A DNA stretch of 64,000 nt from Shewanella donghaensis (GCF_007567505.1 NZ_CP041783.1:2480001-2544000); one strand, 5' to 3'; counted from the first letter of the stretch, positions 41,090-50,805 are shown. Notes: a model not told the origin generated them from the letters alone. Numbers and translations are program-made.

Positions 41090-42976
41090 TTACAGTTGAG
41101 CAAGATCACCTTTAGACTCTAGCCAGACTTTACGATCTGGTGAGCGCTTCTTCGATAACAACATATCCATTAATGCCATGGTATCGTCTTTATCATCAAT
41201 GGTTAATTGCACTAAGCGACGAGTATTAGGATCCATTGTTGTTTCTCTAAGCTGCAATGGATTCATCTCGCCCAATCCTTTAAAGCGAGTCACTTGTACT
41301 TTGCCTTTTTTCTTATCGGCAACAATTCTATCTAATATACCGTTTTTTTCTTCTTCATCTAGGGCATAAAATACTTCTTTGCCTAAATCGATACGAAAAA
41401 GTGGTGGCATAGCGATATACACATGCCCCTTTTCAACCAATATACGGTAATGCATCATAAATAGAGCACATAGCAAGGTCGCAATATGTAGACCATCGGA
41501 ATCGGCATCAGCAAGAATACATATCTTGCCATAGCGTAATTCTGAAATATCATCACTATCAGGATCGCAACCTATAGCAACAGAAATATCATGGACTTCT
41601 TGTGACGCTAATACCTGTGACGCGTCAACTTCCCAGGTATTTAGAATTTTACCACGCAGCGGCATAATCGCTTGAAACTCACGATCTCGTGCCTGTTTAG
41701 CACTACCTCCCGCAGAGTCACCCTCCACCAAGAATAGTTCGCCACGCATAGGGTCTTGTCCACTACAATCGGTCAATTTACCGGGTAATGCAGGCCCTGC
41801 AGTGACTTTTTTACGAGCAACCTTTTTAGCCGCTTTTAAACGTTTTTGGGCATTGTTAATACACAATTCAGCTAATAACTCAGCTTGGTCAGTATTAGAG
41901 TTAAGCCACAATGAAAACGCATCTCGAACAACACCTGATACAAATGCCGAACTTTGACGGCTAGAGAGTTTTTCTTTAGTTTGGCCAGAAAATTGCGGAT
42001 CTTGCATTTTGATTGAGAGAATAAAAGAGGCTTTATCCCAAATATCTTCTGGAGAAAGTTTGATACCTCTTGGTACTAAGTTACGGAATTCACAGAACTC
42101 ACGCATCGACTCTAATAATCCCTGTCTAAAACCATTAACGTGAGTACCGCCAAGTGGTGTCGGGATTAAGTTTACATAACTTTCGTAAAGACTATCGCCA
42201 CCTTCAGGTAACCAAGTAATCGCCCATTCTGCAGCGTCAACCTTGCCAGTAAAACTACCGACAAAAGGCTCTTCGGGTAATAACACTGAGTCTTTTACCG
42301 CTTCTTTTAAATAATCGGTTAAACCACTTTCGTAAAACCATTCATGTACTTCGCCGTTTTGCTTATTACTAAACTTAATACGTAGGCCTGGGCATAAAAC
42401 GGCTTTAGCACGTAAAAGGTGAAGCAACTTAGTAATGGAGAAGTTACCAGAATCAAAGTAGCTAGCATCTGGCCAAAAGTGAACTCGCGTGCCGGTATTC
42501 CGGCGTCCACAAGTACCTGTGACGGTTAAGTCTTCTACTTTATCACCGCTTTCAAATGCCATGTCATACACTTGGGCATCACGGCGCACAGTAATTTCAA
42601 CACGCGTTGATAAGGCATTTACAACCGAAATACCGACTCCATGTAAACCACCCGAAAACTGGTAATTCTTGTTTGAGAATTTACCACCAGCGTGCAATTT
42701 CGTTAGGATCAGCTCAACCCCAGGAATACCTTCTTCTGGGTGAATATCAACGGGCATACCACGGCCATCATCGGTAACTTCTAACGAATTATCGGCGTGT
42801 AATACCACTTCAATTTTTGAGGCGTGACCTGCGAGTGCTTCATCAACACTGTTATCGATGACTTCCTGACCTAAATGGTTGGGTCTGGTAGTGTCGGTAT
42901 ACATACCAGGACGGCGTTTTACTGGGTCGAGTCCGTTAAGAACCTCGATAGCGTCAGAAGTATATTGGTTGCTCAT
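41090..42976 (-). CDS. parE: DNA topoisomerase IV subunit B
   Basis: A 628-residue ATPase subunit of topoisomerase IV. The GHKL ATP site (Asn in VIDNSVDEAL, about 43), the DDGRGMP loop, the Toprim motif LVEGDSAGGSAKQ (about 413-425) and the DADSDG metal site are all present. I start at the ATG at 42976. The longer frame begins with GTG only nine bases upstream and adds nothing conserved. It lies downstream of yqiA. Confidence 0.96.
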   Translation of the reverse strand: MSNQYTSDAIEVLNGLDPVKRRPGMYTDTTRPNHLGQEVIDNSVDEALAGHASKIEVVLHADNSLEVTDDGRGMPVDIHPEEGIPGVELILTKLHAGGKFSNKNYQFSGGLHGVGISVVNALSTRVEITVRRDAQVYDMAFESGDKVEDLTVTGTCGRRNTGTRVHFWPDASYFDSGNFSITKLLHLLRAKAVLCPGLRIKFSNKQNGEVHEWFYESGLTDYLKEAVKDSVLLPEEPFVGSFTGKVDAAEWAITWLPEGGDSLYESYVNLIPTPLGGTHVNGFRQGLLESMREFCEFRNLVPRGIKLSPEDIWDKASFILSIKMQDPQFSGQTKEKLSSRQSSAFVSGVVRDAFSLWLNSNTDQAELLAELCINNAQKRLKAAKKVARKKVTAGPALPGKLTDCSGQDPMRGELFLVEGDSAGGSAKQARDREFQAIMPLRGKILNTWEVDASQVLASQEVHDISVAIGCDPDSDDISELRYGKICILADADSDGLHIATLLCALFMMHYRILVEKGHVYIAMPPLFRIDLGKEVFYALDEEEKNGILDRIVADKKKGKVQVTRFKGLGEMNPLQLRETTMDPNTRRLVQLTIDDKDDTMALMDMLLSKKRSPDRKVWLESKGDLAQL

Positions 42977-43031
42977 AGTCCACACATTTGGTCAATTATG
43001 GCCCAAAATTGAAGGCCGAAATAAATACTTG

Positions 43032-43607
43032 TTATGTAATTTTTAAAAACTCACAAATCTTATCTAGCTGGTTTTTATAGCCAATAAAACTGTGGTCACC
43101 ATTCGCCTCTACATGGAGTTGGCAACAATGGTATTTTAATAATGCTTGTCGATAATCTAACACTTCATCGCCTGTTTGCAAAAAAACTAAAAAACGATCA
43201 GGACGACGAATAACCTCAGTATTATATTCGGCAACATCAAGCTTATGTTGCGGTAATACTTGGTAATGTTCATCAATATATGGATTATATTGTGGCCCTA
43301 GAAACTCATCAAATAGCTCAAATGGTTTCACAGCAGGATTTATTAGCACTGCTTTACCACCGTATGTTTCGGCGAGATAACTGGCAAAGTATCCACCTAA
43401 AGAAGAACCGATATAGGTTAATGGTTCATTTTTAGCTTTTGCTTGCTCTACAATACCACATAACAAAGCCATCGCCTCTTTAGGTGACGAAGGTAATTGT
43501 GGCTGAACGAAAGGATATTCTGGGAAACAGCGCTGGAAATATTCAGCCGTATCTTTGGCTTTATCAGAATGAGGAGAGCTATTAAATCCATGTATATAGA
43601 GCAACAT
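43032..43607 (-). CDS. yqiA: YqiA-type esterase
   Basis: A 191-residue alpha/beta hydrolase. It begins with the oxyanion-type LLYIHGFNSSP, has the nucleophile Ser in IGSSLGG (about 69), an Asp near TGDEVLDY and the final His in NGDHSFIGY. E. coli YqiA hydrolyses short acyl esters. It is part of the nudF-yqiB-cpdA-yqiA-parE run conserved in enteric bacteria. Confidence 0.92.
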   Translation of the reverse strand: MLLYIHGFNSSPHSDKAKDTAEYFQRCFPEYPFVQPQLPSSPKEAMALLCGIVEQAKAKNEPLTYIGSSLGGYFASYLAETYGGKAVLINPAVKPFELFDEFLGPQYNPYIDEHYQVLPQHKLDVAEYNTEVIRRPDRFLVFLQTGDEVLDYRQALLKYHCCQLHVEANGDHSFIGYKNQLDKICEFLKIT

Positions 43608-43682
43608 ACTTCATCTCGTTGAGGTTAACCTGAAAATTCAAACTAATTGATAATTATCAAGCAAACAAACAACTAAACGAAA

Positions 43683-44522
43683 TTAATAACCGCTTGCGTC
43701 ATTATCTGGTGAGAACTTTTCACCCGGAACCCGATAAACATTAGTATGAATGCTACCATTGCTTGCTAACTCCAGCAAACGATAGCCTGGTTGAAGTCCG
43801 TCCAGTGCAAAATAAGAAGATTTTGGCTTAAATTGTATACAGGTAGACGGTGTTGCCATTAGGCTAATTACACCATTATCACCTTGATACTCAGTGTCGA
43901 TAGATTGGTGAACATGCCCCCACAACGCGCCTTTTACTTGTGGGTGTTTACTTACCCGTTTTAAAAAGGCATCGCCATTGATCATGCAGTGCTGATCGAG
44001 CCAGCTACATCGGACAAGGATAGGATTATGGTGCATAGCAAGTAATACGTGCTTATCTGGGTCAGCTTTAATCGCTTCATCAATCAAATTAAATTGATCT
44101 TCTGCCATATAACCACCAGGTTTACCACGTACAGTAGAATCCAACATCAATATTTGCCAATTACCAATAACAATCCGCTGTTGCCCAAATAAATGCTTGC
44201 CTTGCATATGCAAGCTCATCAAACGAGGATCATCATGATTGCCAGGTAGATAATGGCAAGGCATAGCTAATTCTGCAACGGTATTAGAAAAATGTTGGTA
44301 GGATTGAGGGGAGTAATCTTGGCTAATATCGCCGGTAGCTAACATTATATCAGCTTTATAATTCGTACTTAAAAACGTATTCAAAACAGCCTGAAAACTG
44401 GCAGCCGTATTCACCCCTAAAAGCTTTGCTTCTGGATCAGCGAACAAATGCGGGTCAGTGACTTGAATAAGTCTTACGACATCCGTATCAGTATTGGGGT
44501 AATTAACTGGCTCTTTTAGCAC
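43683..44522 (-). CDS. cpdA: 3',5'-cyclic-AMP phosphodiesterase
   Basis: A 279-residue class III metallophosphoesterase that converts cAMP to AMP and so damps CRP signalling. All metal motifs are intact: Asp23/His25 in TDPHLF, Asp65 in TGDISQD, Asn95/His96 in GNHDD, His in MHHNP and GHVHQ. It makes a useful contrast with the degenerate homologue at 11806-13065. It is in the nudF operon. Confidence 0.94.
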   Translation of the reverse strand: MLKEPVNYPNTDTDVVRLIQVTDPHLFADPEAKLLGVNTAASFQAVLNTFLSTNYKADIMLATGDISQDYSPQSYQHFSNTVAELAMPCHYLPGNHDDPRLMSLHMQGKHLFGQQRIVIGNWQILMLDSTVRGKPGGYMAEDQFNLIDEAIKADPDKHVLLAMHHNPILVRCSWLDQHCMINGDAFLKRVSKHPQVKGALWGHVHQSIDTEYQGDNGVISLMATPSTCIQFKPKSSYFALDGLQPGYRLLELASNGSIHTNVYRVPGEKFSPDNDASGY

Positions 44523-44561
44523 TAATTAATCCTAAAAATAAATTAATTCAATGTTGCAGAA

Positions 44562-44996
44562 CTATGTTGAACAGACATGCTGGCGACGACATCCGATCTT
44601 AAGTAGCTCTTCCAGAAATGCATTAACTTGGTATTTCTCATCCGTTTGATGCATATGTACATTTGGATAATCATACACTGCTTTTAATCGGAAAATCTGT
44701 TGACTAGTTAACACTTCTGCTAATTGAGCGTCATGATAAACTCGCACACAAGCTTTAGGTATGGTAAGGAAATCATGATTGGGCAATTTCCTCGATATTT
44801 CAATCAGCTGAGTATACTTTGTATTTTCAATAACAGTGACATCTAATAGACCAAATTGCCCTTCAACTGCCCAAGATTCATTCACATCTGCCGCATCTGG
44901 TAACCATTTTAAAATAAGTGCGTAATTACGCCCGCACAGCGCTAAAAAAGCACTCACGTTGGGTTGATACTTACCTTTGGTTACTTTTTGATTCAC
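44562..44996 (-). CDS. DUF1249 (YqiB-like) protein
   Basis: A 144-residue basic protein of the DUF1249 family, equivalent in position to E. coli yqiB. Conserved stretches include LCGRNYALILKWLP and a C-terminal block ending in KIGCRRQHV. It contains no recognised catalytic motif. It lies between nudF and cpdA with gaps of 88 and 39 bases, so it is co-transcribed. Confidence 0.9.
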   Translation of the reverse strand: MNQKVTKGKYQPNVSAFLALCGRNYALILKWLPDAADVNESWAVEGQFGLLDVTVIENTKYTQLIEISRKLPNHDFLTIPKACVRVYHDAQLAEVLTSQQIFRLKAVYDYPNVHMHQTDEKYQVNAFLEELLKIGCRRQHVCST

Positions 44997-45084
44997 AACA
45001 AACCTCTTATGTACTTTTCACGATTCTGCAGCTTTATTTCTTTAATATGTCAAACATAAAAACTCATTCAACAATGGGATTTCG

Positions 45085-45708
45085 TTATACCGGTTTCACT
45101 TTATGTAAATTCAGTGCAAGCCATTGCAAGCCGAGTACCGTTGATGCGTTATCAATACGGCCGCTGTTGACCATTTCCATCGCGACGTCAAAATCGACCA
45201 CATGCACTTTTATATCTTCATGTTCATATTCAAGCCCGTGAATGCCTTTAGCTTGGCTAGCATCAACTTTTGCCCAATAAAAATAAAACCGCTCAGATGA
45301 ACCACCAGGTGTAGCAAGATAACTATTAACAAAATGCATTTCTGATGCCGTAATACCTGTCTCTTCCATTAACTCACGATGGGCTACTTCTTCAGCAATT
45401 TCATCTGCAGCGATCATACCTGCAACTAACTCAAGTAACCAAACAGACTGAGTACTCATAATGGCCGGTAATCGTATTTGCTCAATTAGCACCACTTGAT
45501 GTGTTACTGGGTCGTAAGGCAAAACAACAACAGCGTTACCTCGCTCAAAAACTTCACGAGTCACAACTTCACTCCAACCACCGTCAAACAGTCTATGCTT
45601 AAATTGGTACTCGTCTAATTTAAAGAAACCTTTAAATACGGTTTTCTTTGAAAGGATTTCGACATCTTTTTCAGCATTAAACTGTTCGATTATTTCATTA
45701 TCGTTCAT
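45085..45708 (-). CDS. nudF: ADP-ribose pyrophosphatase
   Basis: A 207-residue Nudix hydrolase that cleaves ADP-ribose to AMP and ribose-5-phosphate. The Nudix box Gx5Ex7REUxEExGU fits exactly (G MIAAD E ... RELMEETGI, about 101-123). It heads the nudF-yqiB-cpdA-yqiA operon and is divergent from tolC, as in E. coli. Confidence 0.94.
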   Translation of the reverse strand: MNDNEIIEQFNAEKDVEILSKKTVFKGFFKLDEYQFKHRLFDGGWSEVVTREVFERGNAVVVLPYDPVTHQVVLIEQIRLPAIMSTQSVWLLELVAGMIAADEIAEEVAHRELMEETGITASEMHFVNSYLATPGGSSERFYFYWAKVDASQAKGIHGLEYEHEDIKVHVVDFDVAMEMVNSGRIDNASTVLGLQWLALNLHKVKPV

Positions 45709-46163
45709 ATTTTTTTCTTACAGTTTGTAAGCCTTTTGAAATATTTAATACACAATTATATATGCGTACCATTTAAACGTGTGAGTTTAATAAAATCTGT
45801 TACAACTTGAAAGTTGATATTTAGCTTAGAAATGATAGTCTTTTTTACGATATACAGCAGAGTCTGTTGATCTTTCATGGTTATTTTTACAGCAATATAT
45901 TAAATTTACATATAAAGGCTAACTAATAACGGTACATTAGCTTTACGTCACATAGATTAGGCTCAGAAAACATTAAAATATGTTGTTTAATCGATTTGAA
46001 ATATAATCTTGAAAAATGAACAGATCTTCGCTGCATAGCGTGAAACGAAGACGTTTTTGAACAAGTTCGATAGTGCTAGAGAATTTTTTCTGAGTATTGA
46101 GTTCTGTAAACACCAAAATTATTTTACCTCCATTGATGGAGATTTTGTCTAAAAGGGCAGCAA
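45709..46163. other. nudF-tolC divergent intergenic region
   Basis: This 455-base AT-rich gap holds no gene. One feature stands out: at 46025-46058 a 6-base stem (TCTTCG / CGAAGA) encloses a shorter CGCT-GCAT-AGCG hairpin and is followed by a T-run, resembling a weak leader terminator or attenuator about 105 bases before tolC. Promoters for both genes must lie here, but I could not place them with confidence. Confidence 0.4.
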
Positions 46164-47471
46164 ATGAAATTTAAAATCAGTTCTATATACGCCGCGCTAA
46201 CATTAGCCGTAGCTGCACCAGCAGCAAATGCTGATGATTTACTGCAAATTTATCAACAAGCACTGACAAGTGACACCATCGTACTTCAAGCTCAATCACA
46301 ACGTGATGCTTTATACGAAACCATTGAAGAAAACCGTGCTCCTTTACTGCCTACAATCAGTGCGAATGTTGGTTACTCTAAAGCATGGAACCAAGAAGAT
46401 GGTATGGACACCAAGAAGCCTGATGGTTTCACTGGTGGCCTTACATTAAACCAAGTTATTTATGACCACAGTGCATGGGTTGGTTTAGATTTAGCTGAGA
46501 TGGCTGCATCTCAAGCTGATTCAGCTTACGCTTCTTCTTTACAGGCACTCATCATCCGTGTAACGACTGCTTACTTTGACGTTTTAACAGCTAAAGATAA
46601 CTTTGAATTCCAAGGCGCAGAAAAACGCGCTATTGAACGTCAGTTAGAGCAGACTAAACAACGCTTTGCTGTAGGTCTTACAGCTATTACAGATGTACAT
46701 GAAGCTCAAGCTCAATATGATTTAGCCTCAGCTACTGAAATTCTTGCGGAGAATACACTCGCAAATAGCTATGAAGCATTACGTGAAATCACAGGAATAG
46801 ATCACAAAACGATCAATATTTTGGATACCAACCGTTTCTCAGCCGGTGCACCATCACCTACAACCTCTTCTGAATGGTTGAAAATGGCTGAAACAAACAG
46901 TATCGACTTGATGACTCAGCGTATTGGTCGTGATATTGCCAGCGAAACAATTACGCTATATAAAGCAGGCCATATGCCATCGCTAAACTTAGCTGCTGGC
47001 TATACTAAAGGCTTCGATCAAAACCCTGGTCTTGACTACGATAATGCCAATATTGGTATTACCTTAAGTGTCCCAATTTTTGAAGGTTTTAAAGTCACTT
47101 CACAAGTTAAACAGGCTCAGTACCAATACGTTGAAGCAAGTGAAAAACTTGAACAAACTCATCGTAAAGTAGTTAAAGATGTTCGTAATAACTACAACAA
47201 CGTTGGCGCTTCAATCAGCTCAATTCGTGCTTATGAGCAATCTGTTGTTTCTTCAGAAAGTGCGTTAAAAGCAACCCAAGCAGGTTTTGAAGTCGGTACT
47301 CGTACCATCGTTGATGTATTGAACCGTACCCGTGATTTGTACGATTCAAAACGTAAACTGTCTGATGCACGTTATGGTTATATCAATTCAATTCTAGCGC
47401 TTAAACAAGCAGCTGGTACATTGAATGAAGATGACATCATCTCAATTAACAATGGTTTGATTGCCCAGTAA
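46164..47471 (+). CDS. tolC: Outer membrane efflux channel TolC
   Basis: A 435-residue outer membrane protein. A Sec signal (about 1-23, ending AANA) is followed by paired repeats of beta-barrel strands and long alpha-helical hairpins, the structural duplication typical of TolC. It forms the trimeric exit duct for RND efflux pumps and type I secretion. An AAGGG ribosome site precedes the ATG. It is transcribed alone, with a terminator just downstream. Confidence 0.94.
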   Translation: MKFKISSIYAALTLAVAAPAANADDLLQIYQQALTSDTIVLQAQSQRDALYETIEENRAPLLPTISANVGYSKAWNQEDGMDTKKPDGFTGGLTLNQVIYDHSAWVGLDLAEMAASQADSAYASSLQALIIRVTTAYFDVLTAKDNFEFQGAEKRAIERQLEQTKQRFAVGLTAITDVHEAQAQYDLASATEILAENTLANSYEALREITGIDHKTINILDTNRFSAGAPSPTTSSEWLKMAETNSIDLMTQRIGRDIASETITLYKAGHMPSLNLAAGYTKGFDQNPGLDYDNANIGITLSVPIFEGFKVTSQVKQAQYQYVEASEKLEQTHRKVVKDVRNNYNNVGASISSIRAYEQSVVSSESALKATQAGFEVGTRTIVDVLNRTRDLYDSKRKLSDARYGYINSILALKQAAGTLNEDDIISINNGLIAQ

Positions 47472-47501
47472 CCCTTGTTAATATTGCCTTAATTGGCAAA
47501 C

Positions 47502-47529
47502 AAAAAAACCGCCAATTGGCGGTTTTTTT
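47502..47529. terminator. Bidirectional terminator after tolC
   Basis: Stem AAAACCGCC / GGCGGTTTT around AATT with long A and T runs. It sits between the convergent tolC and TIGR04219 genes. Confidence 0.92.
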
Positions 47530-47557
47530 TATGGGTAAAGCTAATATTAATGCCAAA

Positions 47558-48298
47558 TTAGAATGTAAGTTCTAAACCAGCGAAGGCGCCTTTAAATGAC
47601 ATATTCTGAGTCGTACTTGAAAAGTCGTCGACATCAAATTTGAATTCACGGTAACCAACGCGAATAGCGGTATCAAGCGCTATACCATCAAATTTCCAAC
47701 CTAAACCTGCATTAATATCGTAAACACTTGACTCATCAATGCCTAACATCACATCAGCAAAAGCGTACAAGCCTAAACCAGGAACGCCAACTTCAGCATT
47801 GGCATAAGCCATTACAATACCGCTATCAACATCAACTTCTTCTGGATGTCCTGGGTCTTGTACACGTATAGAACCGTGCATTTGCTTATAAGCTGCACCT
47901 AAATCAAGTGCCACAATATCGTTATCTAAGATTTCGTAATAAAGAACGAAGTCAGTGTTACTTAAGTCATTATATGCGGTTGTTGCGCCACTAAATTGGT
48001 GATCATTGAAAGTAAAGTCAGAATTAGCTTGGCTGCCTTTACCTTCTAAACGGTTTTCACGGATTTTAATATTAGGTACTAAAGGAATTGGATGCTCAAT
48101 AGCAATCCATACACTGCCTTGAGCATCTGAATCGTAGTTATAAGTTTGTGCTACACCATCATCACTATTAAACGAACCACTGGTATCAGCTTGCCAGTAA
48201 TCACCACCCACTTTAAAACCAACTAAAGTTGATGCCTGTGCCGATGATATGCTTAACAAGCCTAATAAGGTTGTGGCAAGAAGTGTCTTTTTCATCAT
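47558..48298 (-). CDS. TIGR04219-type outer membrane beta-barrel protein
   Basis: A 246-residue barrel with a clear Sec signal (cleavage near SSAQAS). Alternating hydrophobic strands end in a C-terminal Phe (GAFAGLELTF), the outer membrane assembly signal. The N-terminal STLVGFKVGGDYW fits the TIGR04219 family of uncharacterised barrels found in Shewanella and Vibrio. Its start overlaps the DUF2333 stop by one base, so the two are coupled. Confidence 0.87.
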   Translation of the reverse strand: MMKKTLLATTLLGLLSISSAQASTLVGFKVGGDYWQADTSGSFNSDDGVAQTYNYDSDAQGSVWIAIEHPIPLVPNIKIRENRLEGKGSQANSDFTFNDHQFSGATTAYNDLSNTDFVLYYEILDNDIVALDLGAAYKQMHGSIRVQDPGHPEEVDVDSGIVMAYANAEVGVPGLGLYAFADVMLGIDESSVYDINAGLGWKFDGIALDTAIRVGYREFKFDVDDFSSTTQNMSFKGAFAGLELTF

Positions 48299-49272
48299 TA
48301 TCCCTGAGAGAGTAAGTTAGTTAAATCTATCACCGCTGCATTTGCGCGGGAAATATAGTTAGCCATGACCAATGAATGGTTTGCGACTAAACCAAAGCCA
48401 TCACCGTTCAGCACCATAGGGCTCCAAACAGTTTGCTGAGTAGCTTCTAATTCACGAATAATTTGTCGTAAACTCACTTCAGCATTTTTCTTTTCGAGTA
48501 CATCGGCAAAATCAACTTCTATCGCTTTCATGAAATTGAGTAATGCCCAAGCACTACCGCGACTTTCATAAAGTACATCATCAATTTTCCACCAGCTGGT
48601 TTTAATCTCTAAACTTGCTAAAGATGGCGTTGATTGTCTTGCGGTAGAGTCACCAGCTAAATCAGTATTTAAACGTTCTTGTCCAACGCTTGCAGAAAGA
48701 CGTTGTGACATGCTGCCTAAACGTTTCTGAATTTCTTTTAGCCACTCATTTAAATTATCAGCGCGGGCATAGAACTGCGCATTACTGTTGTCCGTATCGC
48801 TAATTTTAGCGCGGTACAGTTTCAGTAGCTTAGTGGCTTCACGGTATTCACTTTCAGCACTCGGAACTAACCAACTGGTATGCTCGATATTCAATTTTGA
48901 ATGAGCAGCCAGCAAATCATTATCAGCAGTAGACTGAGATTGTGAGCGGCTAAACTCTTTGCGCATAATTAACGCTAAATCACGAGTTTGCTCTAATGCG
49001 CCAAACTCAAATGCAGGCATATTATCCATAATGACTGAAGGCGGCATTATATCATTAGAAAGCCAGCCACCTGGTTTGTCCAATAAAGTTTCAATTGTAG
49101 AAATAAGCGCAGAGGTCGTTGCATAACCGACAACAAGCTCGCCTCGGTCATCTTGTAAAACCTCAGGCTCTAGTGGGTCTGGTTCAATACTCCACCAAAC
49201 TGCAATTACATAGTTGATTAATAAAATAATCCCTATGCCACTAAAAATTTTGTTCCTTGTCATTTGCATCAA
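48298..49272 (-). CDS. DUF2333 family membrane-anchored protein
   Basis: A 324-residue protein with one N-terminal transmembrane helix (about 8-27) and a large, mostly helical periplasmic part. The block GGWLSNDIMPPSVIMDNMP is typical of DUF2333. The role is unknown. It starts eight bases after the copper chaperone stop and overlaps the barrel gene, forming a three-gene envelope operon. Confidence 0.87.
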   Translation of the reverse strand: MMQMTRNKIFSGIGIILLINYVIAVWWSIEPDPLEPEVLQDDRGELVVGYATTSALISTIETLLDKPGGWLSNDIMPPSVIMDNMPAFEFGALEQTRDLALIMRKEFSRSQSQSTADNDLLAAHSKLNIEHTSWLVPSAESEYREATKLLKLYRAKISDTDNSNAQFYARADNLNEWLKEIQKRLGSMSQRLSASVGQERLNTDLAGDSTARQSTPSLASLEIKTSWWKIDDVLYESRGSAWALLNFMKAIEVDFADVLEKKNAEVSLRQIIRELEATQQTVWSPMVLNGDGFGLVANHSLVMANYISRANAAVIDLTNLLSQG

Positions 49273-49280
49273 TAAACTCC

Positions 49281-49766
49281 TTAATGATGATGGTGGTGAT
49301 GGCTTTCTTCTATATCACTAGCTGACTTTTTAGCAACTATTAACTCTATATCAAGTTGTTCGCCATCTGAAAACGTTAACGTTAATGGCACTTTATCGCC
49401 AACCATTAATGATTTAGTGAGTGATAACAACATGATGTGATTACCTGATGGCTGTAACATCAGTGTCCCGTGTGATTCTATATCAAACCCTTCAACTTGA
49501 CGCATTTTTACAACGCCATTTTCTTCTATTAGGGTATGCAGTTGCGCCTCTTTGGCGACAGGTGTTGTCACTGAAACTAAAGAGACCGCATTATCTGAAT
49601 GATTCATTAATGTAAGGTAAGCTGCGGTATTAGGCACACTCGCTGGCATCGCTCTTACATGGCCTTCCTTAAGCATTATACTCGCTGATGCTGAAAGAGA
49701 AAATATGGCTAAAACTAAAAAACTAAACAGATGTTTGAATATTACTTTCAATGTCTTAAACTCCAT
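49281..49766 (-). CDS. PCu(A)C-type periplasmic copper chaperone
   Basis: A 161-residue secreted protein with a Sec signal (about 1-28). The copper site of the family, HxnM...HxM, is visible as His in QLHTLIEE, Met in VKMRQV, and His-Ile-Met in GNHIML. Such proteins deliver Cu(I) to cytochrome oxidase. The C-terminus ends in six consecutive His residues. I start at ATG 49766 because an AGGG site precedes it by five bases. The longer GTG start would overlap that site. Confidence 0.88.
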   Translation of the reverse strand: MEFKTLKVIFKHLFSFLVLAIFSLSASASIMLKEGHVRAMPASVPNTAAYLTLMNHSDNAVSLVSVTTPVAKEAQLHTLIEENGVVKMRQVEGFDIESHGTLMLQPSGNHIMLLSLTKSLMVGDKVPLTLTFSDGEQLDIELIVAKKSASDIEESHHHHHH

Positions 49767-49801
49767 GTACACCCTACTCGCGCCAAAAAGGAAAACAACG
49801 A

Positions 49802-50539
49802 ATGAGTCAGATTAATGTAAAGGATGATCAAGGCGTACGCATTATCAGTTTTAATCGTCCTGAAAAGCGAAATGCCTTTAATCTCAAAATGTACCAACAA
49901 CTTACAGAATACCTGATCCAAGGCGAGCGCGACAATGCTATTCGTGCCTTTATGTTACGAGGAGAAGAGAATTGCTTCACTTCAGGTAATGATATTGCCG
50001 ATTTTCTCAGTAGTGGTGAATTAAACGAAACTCATCCAACAGTGCAATTTTTACATTGTATTCTTGAGCTAAAAAAACCATTAGTGGCAGCTGTATCAGG
50101 AGCTGCAGTGGGTATTGGCACAACCTTACTATTTCATTGCGACTTAGTGTATGCAGACAATACCGCAAAATTCCAACTACCATTTGTTAATTTAGCATTA
50201 GTGCCTGAAGCAGCATCAAGTTTGCTTTTACCACTGATTGTTGGTCAACAAAAAGCAGCTGAACTTATTTTGTTAGGTGAAAGCTTTAATGCCAGTACGG
50301 CAAAAGAATTAAACATCATCAATCAAGTGGTTGAACAAACTGAATTAGATAGTTTTGTATTAGCACAAGCAAAGAAGCTGGCTAATCAGCCGCCTTTAGC
50401 ATTGCAAGCATCGAAACAGTTATTAAGACATAACCAAGCTGATGTTAAACAGCAAATGCTTAAAGAATTAGCGGTTTTCGGTGAGAGATTAAAAAGTGAT
50501 GAAGCGAAAAACCGATTCCAAGCCTTCTTAAAAAAATAG
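49802..50539 (+). CDS. Enoyl-CoA hydratase/isomerase family protein
   Basis: A 245-residue crotonase-fold enzyme. The oxyanion-hole segments are FTSGNDIADF (about 59-68) and GAAVGIGTTL (about 101-110). One catalytic Glu, in LVPEAAS (about 140), is present, while the second common Glu position is Gly/Thr, which suits an isomerase more than a full hydratase. It is divergent from the copper chaperone and has no fatty-acid genes around it, so the substrate is unknown. Confidence 0.88.
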   Translation: MSQINVKDDQGVRIISFNRPEKRNAFNLKMYQQLTEYLIQGERDNAIRAFMLRGEENCFTSGNDIADFLSSGELNETHPTVQFLHCILELKKPLVAAVSGAAVGIGTTLLFHCDLVYADNTAKFQLPFVNLALVPEAASSLLLPLIVGQQKAAELILLGESFNASTAKELNIINQVVEQTELDSFVLAQAKKLANQPPLALQASKQLLRHNQADVKQQMLKELAVFGERLKSDEAKNRFQAFLKK

Positions 50540-50598
50540 ATGCAGCTGTAAAGCTGAAGTATGAATATTGATAATCAAAGCTCTTTTTATACTTCAGT

Positions 50599-50805
50599 TT
50601 ATAAACTCGATTTTTTCTGTGACATGATGATCGCTGTAACAAAATAGCCAATTAAGCCAATAGTTGGACTCATACAAATGCCTACTATGGTTAACACTCT
50701 TGTCCAAAGTACAGACCAACCAAATTGTTTTGCTAAGCTATGTGAAGCACCACAAATAATACTGTCATCTGCTTTTAAACATTTTTCGATATCGGTTAAG
50801 TTCAT
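50599..50805 (-). CDS. PspC domain protein
   Basis: A 68-residue inner-membrane protein. The PspC domain shows as a short N-terminal cap (DDSIICGASHSLAKQFG) and two hydrophobic segments (about 29-48 and 50-62). It is shorter than E. coli PspC and lacks the C-terminal regulatory part. Its ATG overlaps the stop of a 59-residue membrane protein gene (ATGA), so the two are coupled. Confidence 0.85.
   Translation of the reverse strand: MNLTDIEKCLKADDSIICGASHSLAKQFGWSVLWTRVLTIVGICMSPTIGLIGYFVTAIIMSQKKSSL

Noticed and set aside
43647..43660. Perfect palindrome TTGATAATTATCAA between cpdA and yqiA
   Set aside because: It is short and AT-only apart from two GC pairs, lacks a T-run, and lies within an apparent operon. 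Chance is likely.
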